Shown here piece after piece: positions 25,271-33,390 of a stretch of 40,041 nt of DNA. A program made the position numbers and the translations under genes. The stretch covers positions 1-40,041 of IMG/VR virus record IMGVR_UViG_3300031857_000476; one strand, written 5' to 3'. The first letter of the stretch is position 1, and every line of letters starts with the position of its first letter. The notes under the pieces were generated by a model. It was not told the DNA's origin, searched no databases, and saw only the letters and a program-made list of their open reading frames with translations. The stretch comes from a virus.

Positions 25271-27844
25271 TTAAGTTATAGTTAAGTTATATGATATCGT
25301 TAATGGATTACCTCCGGGTAATGATTGTATAAATTTAGTTCTATACACTTTATATGACCCGACAGTTACAACAGCGTTCCAGTTACCTGAAATTACAGAT
25401 GTAGTACCAACTCTAATATCCGTAATAGTTCTAGCCGAATCGACTACAAGGTAATAGTACTTATCAGCCCCTGAGTGTGTAAACGACACGGACGGAGATC
25501 CATTTGCAATTCCAGTGCCTTTATAAATTGTTCCTATAGACCCTCCTAATGTAGTGTCCCACAATGCTAGATTATCTAAATCAGCTTGAGTTAACGAAGC
25601 AGCTGTATAAGCTCCTGCACGTAAACTGCGAATTTTAGTGTAAGTAGTAGCCGAATTTCCTGTATTTGTTATAACTGAACTATGCAATACCCCTGAGTTG
25701 TAATTAGCAAAAGCGTTAAACGTAATATTAGACGATCCAGTTGCAGAACCTGTTACAAAAAATGTTGATGTATTTTGCGTTCCATTAGCATTTGCAAATA
25801 ATGGTACTGCAGTAGCTCCAATTGAACCAGACCCTCTAAAATTAGTTATAGTCCATCGATTTGCAGATCCTGTCGACATAGTTACAGATATACTGCCAGT
25901 TGCTCCTTGCTCAATTTGACTCGAAGCAGCATTTAATTGAACTGTTGGAGTAGCCGATATAGTCGATACTGCAGGAGCTACTTTATTTAACGTACCTGCT
26001 ACAGTATGAAATGATGAAGTAACTACTCCATCTAACGGACTACTAGAAGTCAATTCAAATCTATACGTATGAGATCCTATAGATGATGTTGAATGTGCTA
26101 ATGGAGATCCTACGCCTGTCTGAGCTAGTAATGTATTTCCTTCAAATATAGAAGCGCTAATTAATGTGTATCCATTAATATTCCAAGTGCTAGTAACTGT
26201 AAACTCATCTAATTCTAAATCAAAACGATCGGTGTTAAAAGTATTATTAAATGATATTACTTGATTGCTAGCAGTTGTCGGAGTACCAAATATAAATTTT
26301 AATCGACCATTAGTAAATGTCACAGCTACGTTATCTGAAAAGTCGGCTACTTCAATACCTGTTAACGATTGAATGCTATTAGTTACGTATTGAATGGCCG
26401 CTGACGATGCAAAAGATGCTGTTGTAGCAAACGACGAAGATGTTGATATCGATGCGGTTACTGCAAAACTACTAGTTAAATTTTGTATTGTAGTTTCATT
26501 TATACGAGCGTATCTAGCATCTGCAGCTGTTTGATCTAAAGGAGCAATTTGATACCAAACTCCGACTGATCCTGAATCGTATACATACGAAGTACCATTT
26601 TTTGATGCAATAGGATCTTCCGATACAATCCAAACAGTGCCTTCTGCTAATCCTCCAGTAGCATAAGAAGCTAGCGATGCAGAAGTACCAGTTAATACAG
26701 CTGCTAAAGAAACTGCGACGTTGCCAGTGACTGGGTCAGGAGCATTTCCATTTACCGTACGCAACTTAGATGACACGGTCATTCCTGAAACTGAAATTCC
26801 TTCGCCTGCTGTGATTGATACAAAGTCAGCTGTTTGTGCACTAGTAGCAAACGATGCCGAATTAACAGTCATTGAACTTGTTTGTGAAGTAAGCACATAT
26901 GGTGCTAAATACCCTGGCATTTCATTTGCAGGAACGTAGCTTGAAGTAGCTGCAGTTAAACTATCGACTTCAGATTGAATAGAACCCGTAAATACATTTA
27001 CTGTTTCAAATTGACTAGCAACTGAAGAAGTATAATCATTAAACGAAGACGTTGCTACTAATGCAGAAGTGTCAATTTCTGGAATATTAAGTGCATACGA
27101 AGCTGTATCAGCATACGAGCTACTTAATACAGACATTGAAGCTGTAATACTGTTAGTAACGTAACTTGATGTAGCAGTCGTTAAGCTACTTACTTGAGAT
27201 TGTATTGATGAAGTAAATGTATTAAATGAACTAGTTACTACAAAACTACCAGTTTCAATTACTGGAGCGTTAAGTGCATACGATGCAGTTAGTGCATATG
27301 AAGCGGACCCAAGCAACGAGCCTGTTATTCCTGACGTAACTTGAAGACTGCCTGTTAATTGTAAACTTGCAGTTACCTTTAAATTTTCAGAATCTAAAAA
27401 TGTAAGACCTAACCCAACTGGTCCTTGTGGTCCTGTAGCTCCGGTAGCTCCCGCCGGTCCTTGAATACCCTCAGGTCCTATCGGGCCCATGGGTCCAGGC
27501 TCTCCTGCTATTCCTTGTGAACCAATAGGACCTTGTTCTCCTTGCGGTCCTTGAATACCTTGAACACCTTGTGGCCCTTGACTACCAGACGGTCCTTGAG
27601 ATCCTGAAGGTCCTACTGGACCGACATCTCCTTTAGGCCCTAACAATCCAGTTTTAACTTCAACAACTTCTATAGCACCAGACTCTAACTGTATTGGTTG
27701 AGTACGAATTACTTCCACTTCAACAATGTTAGTAACTTGATTGATAACGTTAACAGTATTATTATCAGTATCAATTACATTAACATTGGTGTTGTTAGTG
27801 TTAACTGTAATATTATGCTCGTCTGTTTGAATTTGTTGTGACAT
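25271..27844 (-). CDS. Collagen-like tail fibre protein (857 aa)
   Basis: An 857-residue fibre. Residues 1-65 are Asn/Thr/Val-rich strands (NITVNTNNTNVNVIDTDNNT). Residues 69-146 hold 26 uninterrupted Gly-x-y triplets (GPKGDVGPVGPSGSQGPSGS and on), a collagen-like stem. Residues 155-480 carry SASYALTASYA-type repeats with QSQVSSLTTATSSYV segments. The C-terminal 370 residues have no repeats and look like beta-rich, Ig-like or adhesin domains, ending GNPLTISYNLTIT. Trimerisation through the collagen stem is the usual role in phages. Receptor binding by the C-terminus is an inference. An ATATTTAT motif lies 27 nt upstream. Confidence 0.9.
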   Translation of the reverse strand: MSQQIQTDEHNITVNTNNTNVNVIDTDNNTVNVINQVTNIVEVEVIRTQPIQLESGAIEVVEVKTGLLGPKGDVGPVGPSGSQGPSGSQGPQGVQGIQGPQGEQGPIGSQGIAGEPGPMGPIGPEGIQGPAGATGATGPQGPVGLGLTFLDSENLKVTASLQLTGSLQVTSGITGSLLGSASYALTASYALNAPVIETGSFVVTSSFNTFTSSIQSQVSSLTTATSSYVTNSITASMSVLSSSYADTASYALNIPEIDTSALVATSSFNDYTSSVASQFETVNVFTGSIQSEVDSLTAATSSYVPANEMPGYLAPYVLTSQTSSMTVNSASFATSAQTADFVSITAGEGISVSGMTVSSKLRTVNGNAPDPVTGNVAVSLAAVLTGTSASLASYATGGLAEGTVWIVSEDPIASKNGTSYVYDSGSVGVWYQIAPLDQTAADARYARINETTIQNLTSSFAVTASISTSSSFATTASFASSAAIQYVTNSIQSLTGIEVADFSDNVAVTFTNGRLKFIFGTPTTASNQVISFNNTFNTDRFDLELDEFTVTSTWNINGYTLISASIFEGNTLLAQTGVGSPLAHSTSSIGSHTYRFELTSSSPLDGVVTSSFHTVAGTLNKVAPAVSTISATPTVQLNAASSQIEQGATGSISVTMSTGSANRWTITNFRGSGSIGATAVPLFANANGTQNTSTFFVTGSATGSSNITFNAFANYNSGVLHSSVITNTGNSATTYTKIRSLRAGAYTAASLTQADLDNLALWDTTLGGSIGTIYKGTGIANGSPSVSFTHSGADKYYYLVVDSARTITDIRVGTTSVISGNWNAVVTVGSYKVYRTKFIQSLPGGNPLTISYNLTIT
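27407..27640 (-). repeat. Collagen-like Gly-x-y stem, 26 triplets
   Basis: Residues 69-146 of the 857-residue fibre, every third residue Gly with frequent Pro at the second position. Confidence 0.9.
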
Positions 27845-27871
27845 GTACTGTTTAGTAGAATATTCTCTTTA

Positions 27872-27879
27872 ATAAATAT
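27872..27879 (-). promoter_or_regulatory. ATATTTAT late-promoter-like motif
   Basis: Sense-strand GGATATTTATTAAAGAG, 27 nt upstream of the start at 27844. Confidence 0.5.
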
Positions 27880-27902
27880 CCAATTAAAACATAGTTTGAT
27901 TT

Positions 27903-28784
27903 TTACGCTATCTGAGTTAATGTAGCAATTACTGAAGGCACTACTGGAATTGCTACTGGACTCGTCCTTGCTGCACGCGCTACCATTGAAATGTCATTAC
28001 CTGTAGGAGCTACTAAAATTTCAATGTAACTTCCTGATGATAATTGAGTTACAAAATTCCAAGCAGCTACTAAACGTTCTTGTTTAGCTAACGTTATATC
28101 TGTTGCTGAATTAGCTACATTACTTCCTGTAATTCTAAACCAAATAGCAATATCATCAGTTGTGTTGCCGTCATGATAAAATTGCGAAGAAAATTGTAAA
28201 TTATACAATCCAGTATGAGCAACAGTTATACGAGTATTATTTTCTACTGAAATTCCAGAAGCTATGTCAGTCGTGTCATACGACATTGAATATATTTGAT
28301 TAGCTACGGTCATTGGCTGTGTGATAGTACTTGAAAATGCTCCGTAATTAAATAATTTATTACCCCATAAATAAATTGAAGAGCCACTGATTACGTTTAA
28401 ATTTCCTTGAATATTAGTGTTGCCTAAAAAGTTACTTGATCCAGTAACAGTGAATGAGCTGTTATGGAAGTTTGACGATCCACTTACCTCTATACTACCA
28501 CTTAATGTAGTATTTCCAATTAAAGTATTATTACCAGTTTGTAAAGTAGATCCTGATACACTAAATGATCCAGTTATAGTATTACTACCAAGTTGAATAA
28601 ATGAAGCGGATAAATTTAACGAGCCTGATAATTGTAAGCTACTAGTCGTTCTCCATGCTCCACTTCCTAAATTACTAAACGGTATAGAAGGTCCTTGAAT
28701 GCCTTGAATACCTTGCGGACCAGTATCTCCCTGCGGACCAGTTAATCCAGGAAGTCCAACTGAACTAATAATTACTGTTGCCAT
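27903..28784 (-). CDS. Short fibre with collagen-like stem and C1q/TNF-like C-terminus
   Basis: A 293-residue fibre. Residues 9-31 are a short collagen-like stretch (GLPGLTGPQGDTGPQGIQGI). Residues 45-135 are SGSLxxSGS-type beta repeats. The last 150 residues look like a compact jelly-roll of C1q/TNF type: IYSMSYDTTDIASGISVENN, TGLYNLQFSSQFYHDG, IAIWFRITGSN, LSSGSYIEILVAPTG and the final SVIATLTQIA. The fold call is from the pattern of strands, not from a search. Its ATG overlaps the upstream stop (TAATG), so translation is probably coupled. Confidence 0.85.
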   Translation of the reverse strand: MATVIISSVGLPGLTGPQGDTGPQGIQGIQGPSIPFSNLGSGAWRTTSSLQLSGSLNLSASFIQLGSNTITGSFSVSGSTLQTGNNTLIGNTTLSGSIEVSGSSNFHNSSFTVTGSSNFLGNTNIQGNLNVISGSSIYLWGNKLFNYGAFSSTITQPMTVANQIYSMSYDTTDIASGISVENNTRITVAHTGLYNLQFSSQFYHDGNTTDDIAIWFRITGSNVANSATDITLAKQERLVAAWNFVTQLSSGSYIEILVAPTGNDISMVARAARTSPVAIPVVPSVIATLTQIA

Positions 28785-29164
28785 TATCGAGTTACTTCTT
28801 TACTCAATCTAACTTTACCTTCTAATAAGCGAGCTACGAAACTGCCAGAGTAAATTTCTAAATCGTATACTGCCTCTGAAAACGTTAAAGCTGATGAAGA
28901 CACTGCAGATATATACACTCCTATAGATCCAGATGCAGGTGGAGTAGATCCATTAGACCCACTAAAATTTAATCCAGTACCGTCATCAGCCCTTGAACTA
29001 CTTAATTGAAGAAGTACTGTTGAGTCAGATACTGACGAGCGTATTTGCATCCGACCACTGTATTCAGATAAATTAATTGGATCGTTATTAGCGTCTTTAT
29101 ATTGAAGCTCTAATTGAAAAGTAGCTCCTTGTTCTATTGTAAATGAATATTTTCCTGCTGCCAT
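28784..29164 (-). CDS. Small beta-rich virion protein at head of fibre island
   Basis: A 126-residue protein starting MAAGKYSFTIEQGATFQLEL. The pattern (EQGATFxLxLxYKDANNxPI, then YSGRMQIRS, and AVYDLEIYSGSFVARLLEGK near the end) resembles N-terminal domains of phage baseplate upper or fibre-attachment proteins. I recall very similar small proteins in other T4-like phage contigs. It may anchor the fibres that follow. The function is inferred from position and beta-sandwich pattern. Confidence 0.8.
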   Translation of the reverse strand: MAAGKYSFTIEQGATFQLELQYKDANNDPINLSEYSGRMQIRSSVSDSTVLLQLSSSRADDGTGLNFSGSNGSTPPASGSIGVYISAVSSSALTFSEAVYDLEIYSGSFVARLLEGKVRLSKEVTR

Positions 29165-29176
29165 ATAAACTTTTTT

Positions 29177-29184
29177 ATAAATAT
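29177..29184 (-). promoter_or_regulatory. ATATTTAT late-promoter-like motif
   Basis: Sense-strand AATATTTATAAAAAAG, 12 nt upstream of the start at 29164. Its first base overlaps the stop codon of the gp15-like gene. Confidence 0.4.
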
Positions 29185-29966
29185 TAAATACTGCCTGTTA
29201 TTTCTGCTATAACGACATTTGTAATAGTAGGCAATTTATATATTACCGGTGCCTCCGAACCTTTGGTATTGAGGATGTACGCTTTTGTACGCATAGGCAT
29301 ACTGGCTCTTACTACTCTATCTTCCCCAACATTATTCATATTTTCAAATTGAGGCGGGTCTATATGAGTAATAAATTTATAAGTGTCGCCAAATGCTTTA
29401 CCATCAAACCACATTAATTGTTCTACAATTTCGTTTAACTGCATTGTGTTGTTAGTCCAACACATCATATCGTATTCTACGTTAACAAACTTAGGAACGT
29501 CAATTGAATAAAATTCTTTAACTGGTCTTTTAGTAGTAGCTGAAAATCGATCGTAACGATTTTGCATAGAATACTTTTTTTCAAATGTAATTCTTGAGTC
29601 TGGGCTTTCTCGAACTTTTAAATCTTGAATGTCTTCTCTTTTAGACACGCCATTTCGTTTAATTACAATTAAAGGAGTAAGCAGTTTACCTTGATTGTCA
29701 CGCAAATAACCGTGTCGTTGTATCGACGCCCATTTTTCTCCGTTAGCAAATAGTACAGGCACTGTTACAACAGTATTTTCTTCGGTTATAGTACATCGAA
29801 TTACATTTTCTAAATGCCATTTTACATTATAATCAACATCGTATAACGATACACGAACGTCTTTTACGTTGTCAGTATCTCTGCGTATGTTAGAAAGCCC
29901 AGCTAATCGCTTAAGTTCTTCATCTGAGATAAAGCTGCTTTCTGATCTGTCTGGTTTTTCTTTCAT
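29184..29966 (-). CDS. gp15: Tail terminator / sheath stabiliser (gp15-like)
   Basis: A 260-residue protein. The segment VEYDMMCWTNNTMQLNEIVE followed by QLMWFDGKAFG corresponds to the T4 gp15 region MIYELSIFTRYEDDMFQIVE and what follows it. Near residues 65-85, ITEENTVVTVPVLFANGEKW resembles the gp15 segment with PITYAS. T4 gp15 caps the completed sheath and tube and joins the tail to the neck. Size (T4 272 residues) and position after the gp14-like gene agree. Residues 1-30 are polar. Its start overlaps the upstream stop by one base (TAATG). Confidence 0.8.
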   Translation of the reverse strand: MKEKPDRSESSFISDEELKRLAGLSNIRRDTDNVKDVRVSLYDVDYNVKWHLENVIRCTITEENTVVTVPVLFANGEKWASIQRHGYLRDNQGKLLTPLIVIKRNGVSKREDIQDLKVRESPDSRITFEKKYSMQNRYDRFSATTKRPVKEFYSIDVPKFVNVEYDMMCWTNNTMQLNEIVEQLMWFDGKAFGDTYKFITHIDPPQFENMNNVGEDRVVRASMPMRTKAYILNTKGSEAPVIYKLPTITNVVIAEITGSI

Positions 29967-30499
29967 TATATATTATTTGGTAAAATTGTATTTTTGTTAC
30001 TTGCTACTGAATTTCCAAAACGAGTTTGCACAATATTAAGTTTGGATTGACGAGTTAAATGAGCATCACATATAATTGACACGTTATAACCATGGCTATT
30101 GCCACCAAACCAACTATCTGGATCTTTACCTGCTACAAATTGATTTTCTTTAAAAGAATCAATTTCATAAAATCCAGATTTATACTCTAATACATCTCCT
30201 ATTTGTGGCAATAAATCATTTTCAATTAAATCGTCACGTAGAAATCCAAACGTTGCATTTTGCGTTAATTCCATTCCATAGTCGTCGCCTCCCCATACCT
30301 GCTCTTCCAATGTTACGATAGAATAAATTAATTTAGGAGCGGTATATACTTTTTTATCTGATTCGTCATAAATATTCGTTGACGTTGCATCTAAATTTAA
30401 CTTGTAGAATAACACTTCAGTATCAATATACTTACGAAGCATTTCTTTGTTAACACTTCTAAACAACGACATATCTCTTGCAGATCCGAATATAGCCAT
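29966..30499 (-). CDS. gp14: Neck protein (gp14-like)
   Basis: A 177-residue protein. The C-terminal half resembles the T4 gp14 pattern: WGGDDYGMELTQNATFGFLR, then LPQIGDVLEYKSGFYEIDSF, followed by an Asn/Gly-containing end. In T4, gp13 and gp14 close the portal after packaging and provide the tail docking site. T4 gp14 is 256 residues, so this one is shorter. The start lies close behind the gp13-like stop, with AGGA placed 4 nt before the ATG overlapping that stop region. Confidence 0.7.
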   Translation of the reverse strand: MAIFGSARDMSLFRSVNKEMLRKYIDTEVLFYKLNLDATSTNIYDESDKKVYTAPKLIYSIVTLEEQVWGGDDYGMELTQNATFGFLRDDLIENDLLPQIGDVLEYKSGFYEIDSFKENQFVAGKDPDSWFGGNSHGYNVSIICDAHLTRQSKLNIVQTRFGNSVASNKNTILPNNI

Positions 30500-30500
30500 A

Positions 30501-31649
30501 TTATCCTATATAAATTGGTAATGGAATTTTGTTTAATTGTGACTGCATATTATCAGCTTCTTCTGTTAATTTAGCAATCTGAGCTTGACGAGATACTGCA
30601 TCTAAATTTTCTCTCATTTGAGTTATAAGAGCTTCTCTTTCTGTTTGACCTTGAGAAACTAAATCAGCTCCGTTAAGAGTTAATTCAGATCCTGGAATTG
30701 GAATCGAAGAATATTTGTTACGAATGTTTCCTAACACTTCTTTAACCAAAGCTAATGTATATTTGAATATCCATTGCTTACCTGCAGGATTAATATACTT
30801 ATAGTTATGCAATTCGTATGGTACGTTTGAAAAATCGCTAATACCATTAGCAGAAGTGAACATTAAATTGTTTCGCTCTTCAGTAGTGATATAATTAATA
30901 AATAATTTATAATCGTATGATGGTATAGGAAATATTCTTAATTTTGTTCCATGCACTTCAAAGCTATATCCTGATCTACGAATCATATCGTTAAACTCAA
31001 TAGCTTGTAAACGAATTAAATCAGCATACATTGGCATCATTAAAAACGATACACCCGGAGAGTAACTTCCCCAGCCAAACGATTCCATCATTTGCTGCGA
31101 ACCTAAACCAGTACCAACAAATGGATCAAAATATCTTACGATAGCTGGAGGAGTTTCGTGAAATATTTTTTTAATTTCTATATTCTTAGAAGCGTCACTA
31201 CCAGTTTCAAAAGTAAACTCTGACATATCATATACCTGTTTGCCTGGAGTAATGTCTACTGAAGCAGATTTATAGTTTAAATATCCGCCACTACCTGCTT
31301 CTGTTCCGTAATTTTTAGCTATAGATATTAATCTACCTAATCCAGGAGTAAACGTTTTTCCAGTTAAATTAGATCCTGTAGGAGATCCTTGCAACTGAAA
31401 CATGTTATCTCGTATAGAATATTGATTTACTTGATTGGAATATTCTAATATAGCTTCTTCAAAACAAGCGTAGATTTGATAACTTTGAATTTCTATGTCT
31501 TGAATTGGATATCCTAATCGTTTAGCGCACCAATCCGTTATTTTATCAGCATCGGATTGAAACGATAAATCGTAGTCAAAGTATCCAAAGGGAGTATCCC
31601 CTGGAAAAAATGAACTTGAACCTGGATAGATTGGAATTGTTACTGCCAT
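30501..31649 (-). CDS. gp13: Neck / head-completion protein (gp13-like)
   Basis: A 382-residue protein. Features include FFPGDTPFGYFDYDLSFQSD near the N-terminus, WCAKRLGYPIQDIEIQSYQI at about 39-58, and EEAILEYSNQVNQYSIRDNM at about 64-83. I recall proteins with this start annotated as neck proteins in T4-like marine phages. The assignment leans on position, immediately before gp14-like and gp15-like genes. The start codon lies next to a perfect inverted repeat that also contains an ATATTTAT motif. Confidence 0.65.
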   Translation of the reverse strand: MAVTIPIYPGSSSFFPGDTPFGYFDYDLSFQSDADKITDWCAKRLGYPIQDIEIQSYQIYACFEEAILEYSNQVNQYSIRDNMFQLQGSPTGSNLTGKTFTPGLGRLISIAKNYGTEAGSGGYLNYKSASVDITPGKQVYDMSEFTFETGSDASKNIEIKKIFHETPPAIVRYFDPFVGTGLGSQQMMESFGWGSYSPGVSFLMMPMYADLIRLQAIEFNDMIRRSGYSFEVHGTKLRIFPIPSYDYKLFINYITTEERNNLMFTSANGISDFSNVPYELHNYKYINPAGKQWIFKYTLALVKEVLGNIRNKYSSIPIPGSELTLNGADLVSQGQTEREALITQMRENLDAVSRQAQIAKLTEEADNMQSQLNKIPLPIYIG

Positions 31650-31682
31650 GGCATTCTTTAATAATAAATATCAAAGAATGCC
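31650..31682 (-). promoter_or_regulatory. Perfect 10-bp inverted repeat around promoter-like motif, abutting a start codon
   Basis: Arms GGCATTCTTT (31650-31659) and AAAGAATGCC (31673-31682) with a 13-nt loop that contains ATATTTAT (31664-31671). It begins one base after the gp13-like ATG. It could form a hairpin in mRNA at the ribosome site, or be a protein-binding dyad. No T run follows, so a simple terminator is less likely. Confidence 0.7.
31664..31671 (-). promoter_or_regulatory. ATATTTAT late-promoter-like motif
   Basis: Sense-strand GATATTTATTATTAAAG, 14 nt upstream of the gp13-like start and inside the loop of the inverted repeat. Confidence 0.45.
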
Positions 31683-31704
31683 AAATGACACTAACTTAAA
31701 TGAC

Positions 31705-32301
31705 TTACTTAATATCGGATGATTCGATAAGAGTGTAAGTAAAGGAATTACCATGAACGGCAGAAGCTTTTCTCATAATTTCCATAAACTCGTTGAAATC
31801 TTTTGCACGCTTAAATACTTGACATCCTTCGCTCCAATTTTCTACGTAAGTAGAATCTTCTCCAGCTTTGTGAATATTGATACCGAATACACCTTCTTGA
31901 ATTTTATTTTCATCATAGGTTAAATCTTTGTTAGCATCACGATAAACTTTAACATTAGCTTTTTGTCTTAACGCTTCGTATTTACCTTGATGTAAACCTA
32001 ACATATGCGATCCACGATATTGACCTTCTACTAAACGAGCAACTCCTGCTGCATTATGATACTGCTGAACACCTTTCTTTCCAGGATCCGTAGTGCATAC
32101 CCATTCTTTGTAAATCCAATTTCCATTTTCTTTATAAGAAACAGAAATGCGATCATCAAATAAATTAGTTACTGCTTGACCTGTAGCAGAATTTCTGATA
32201 CCAACAATGTTTACATCATAACCTTTGTTTGCTGCGTCTTCAAACCAAACATAACCTTTGGCCTTTACCGCTGATTCAATTTTTTCTTTTGAATAGTTCA
32301 T
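31705..32301 (-). CDS. Putative murein-active protein, YkuD-like (L,D-transpeptidase type)
   Basis: I prefer the start at 32301 (MNYSKEKIESAVKAKGYVWF), giving 198 residues; an upstream ATG at 32343 would add 14 hydrophobic residues (MINQLLKFFKIVKT). The C-terminal part has GVFGINIHKAGEDSTYVENW followed by SEGCQVF. A His, a spacer of about 13 residues, then S-x-G-C is close to the HX(14-17)[S/T]HGC active-site pattern of YkuD domains, with Glu replacing the second His. RGSHMLGLHQGKYEALRQK precedes it. The position among late genes suggests a lysis or virion-associated murein enzyme. It may act as an endolysin. This is a motif-level inference. Confidence 0.6.
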   Translation of the reverse strand: MNYSKEKIESAVKAKGYVWFEDAANKGYDVNIVGIRNSATGQAVTNLFDDRISVSYKENGNWIYKEWVCTTDPGKKGVQQYHNAAGVARLVEGQYRGSHMLGLHQGKYEALRQKANVKVYRDANKDLTYDENKIQEGVFGINIHKAGEDSTYVENWSEGCQVFKRAKDFNEFMEIMRKASAVHGNSFTYTLIESSDIK

Positions 32302-32349
32302 AGTTTTAACAATTTTAAAAAATTTAAGTAGTTGATTTATCATAACTTT

Positions 32350-33033
32350 TTAATCTCTATATTCAGCATAAATGTTAAGTATTGGCTCTACAATCTCATG
32401 ACGATGATTAGTTTTAAGTGTACATACACGAACACCTTTAACGTTTTCTTCTAAACGAGTAAAAAAGCTAATACCAGAATCTTTTTTATTTTTTAAATCA
32501 GTTTGACTAATGTCTCCGCAGAATACCATTTTACCGCCTTTGCCAAGACGACCTAACATCATTTCAGTTTGCCCATGAGTTATGTTTTGACACTCATCTA
32601 CCAATACAAATGTATTAGGAAAGGTACGACCTCGCATAAACGCAAAAGGAACAATTTCAATATACCCTTCTGCTGCCATTTTGTCTACACCTTCTCTATT
32701 ATACAGCATATACAAGTTAGCATAGATAGGAGCTAACCATGGATCCATTTTTTCTTTTAGATCACCTGGAAGAAATCCAATATCCTCTTTGGCTACTGTT
32801 GGACGAGTAATAACAATCTTTTCAATTTCTCGTTTAAAAAACATATCTAAAGCACATTGACAGGCTAAAAGTGTTTTACCTGAACCTGCTTGACCTTTAA
32901 TTAAAACAACTGGATTGTCAAAAATTAATCCTTTAGCATTTTTCTGCTCTTCATTAAGTTCTAATTTAAACTTGACAGGATTTTTCGGCTTACGCTTTTC
33001 AGTGTTTAATTTTTTTGTAACTTCATTTTCCAT
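32350..33033 (-). CDS. phoH: PhoH-family ATPase
   Basis: A 227-residue protein. Walker A GQAGSGKT lies at about residues 48-55, ITRPTVAKEDIGFLPGDLKE at 75-94, Walker B VLVDECQN at about 144-151, and CGDISQTDL after it. The C-terminal TLKTNHRHEIVEPIL fits the family. PhoH proteins are P-loop NTPases with a helicase-like core, common in marine phages; their role in infection is not settled. The length is about that of the bare PhoH domain. It sits between the capsid genes and the neck genes, 9 nt after the preceding gene. Confidence 0.93.
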   Translation of the reverse strand: MENEVTKKLNTEKRKPKNPVKFKLELNEEQKNAKGLIFDNPVVLIKGQAGSGKTLLACQCALDMFFKREIEKIVITRPTVAKEDIGFLPGDLKEKMDPWLAPIYANLYMLYNREGVDKMAAEGYIEIVPFAFMRGRTFPNTFVLVDECQNITHGQTEMMLGRLGKGGKMVFCGDISQTDLKNKKDSGISFFTRLEENVKGVRVCTLKTNHRHEIVEPILNIYAEYRD

Positions 33034-33042
33034 AATTAATGT

Positions 33043-33291
33043 TTAAGAGTGATTTTCTGTCATATACTGATGTACGCTATGCACGTAGTCAGACGCTAGC
33101 GTTATATATCCTGATACCCAACCTGGCAACTCTTGCCCTTCTTGTATCATTTGATATAATTCTGCTCCTAGCTTTACCATATCACGCAACTCACCACGTG
33201 CCATTTTAGCTTCGTGATCAGGATGTTGCATGTTAGGCAATTCTTCTTGAATTACTTCTCTAATAATGCTTCTTAACTGTTCAGTTTTCAT
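33043..33291 (-). CDS. Small conserved-type protein with targeting-like N-terminus
   Basis: I start it at 33291 (MKTEQLRSIIREVIQEELPN), giving 82 residues. A longer frame from 33327 would add 12 residues and run through the promoter-like motif. The N-terminal helix ends with IQE|E, a weaker cleavage-like site than in the other tagged genes. The body reads MARGELRDMVKLGAELYQMI, then ELPGWVSGYITLASDYVHSV. I recall this GWVxxYITLASDYxxSV pattern in many cyanophage-like contigs, function unknown. It is the first gene after the gp23 terminator. Confidence 0.75.
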   Translation of the reverse strand: MKTEQLRSIIREVIQEELPNMQHPDHEAKMARGELRDMVKLGAELYQMIQEGQELPGWVSGYITLASDYVHSVHQYMTENHS

Positions 33292-33306
33292 ATTATTACC
33301 TTTAAT

Positions 33307-33314
33307 ATAAATAT
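33307..33314 (-). promoter_or_regulatory. ATATTTAT late-promoter-like motif
   Basis: Sense-strand CGATATTTATATTAAAGG, 15 nt upstream of the start at 33291 and directly behind the gp23 terminator. Confidence 0.5.
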
Positions 33315-33338
33315 CGTAACAATCCATTAATTCAGTAG

Positions 33339-33362
33339 AAAAGGGGCTTTAACACCCCTTTT
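33339..33362 (-). terminator. Rho-independent terminator after major capsid gene
   Basis: A perfect 8-bp stem on the sense strand, AAAAGGGG-TGTTAAAG-CCCCTTTT, beginning 28 nt after the gp23 stop. Confidence 0.9.
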
Positions 33363-33390
33363 CATTTATTAAGAAATAAGATTTAGACTA

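Noticed and set aside
30368-30375. ATATTTAT copy inside the gp14-like gene
   Set aside because: Lies within coding sequence and not before any gene start; treated as chance occurrence.
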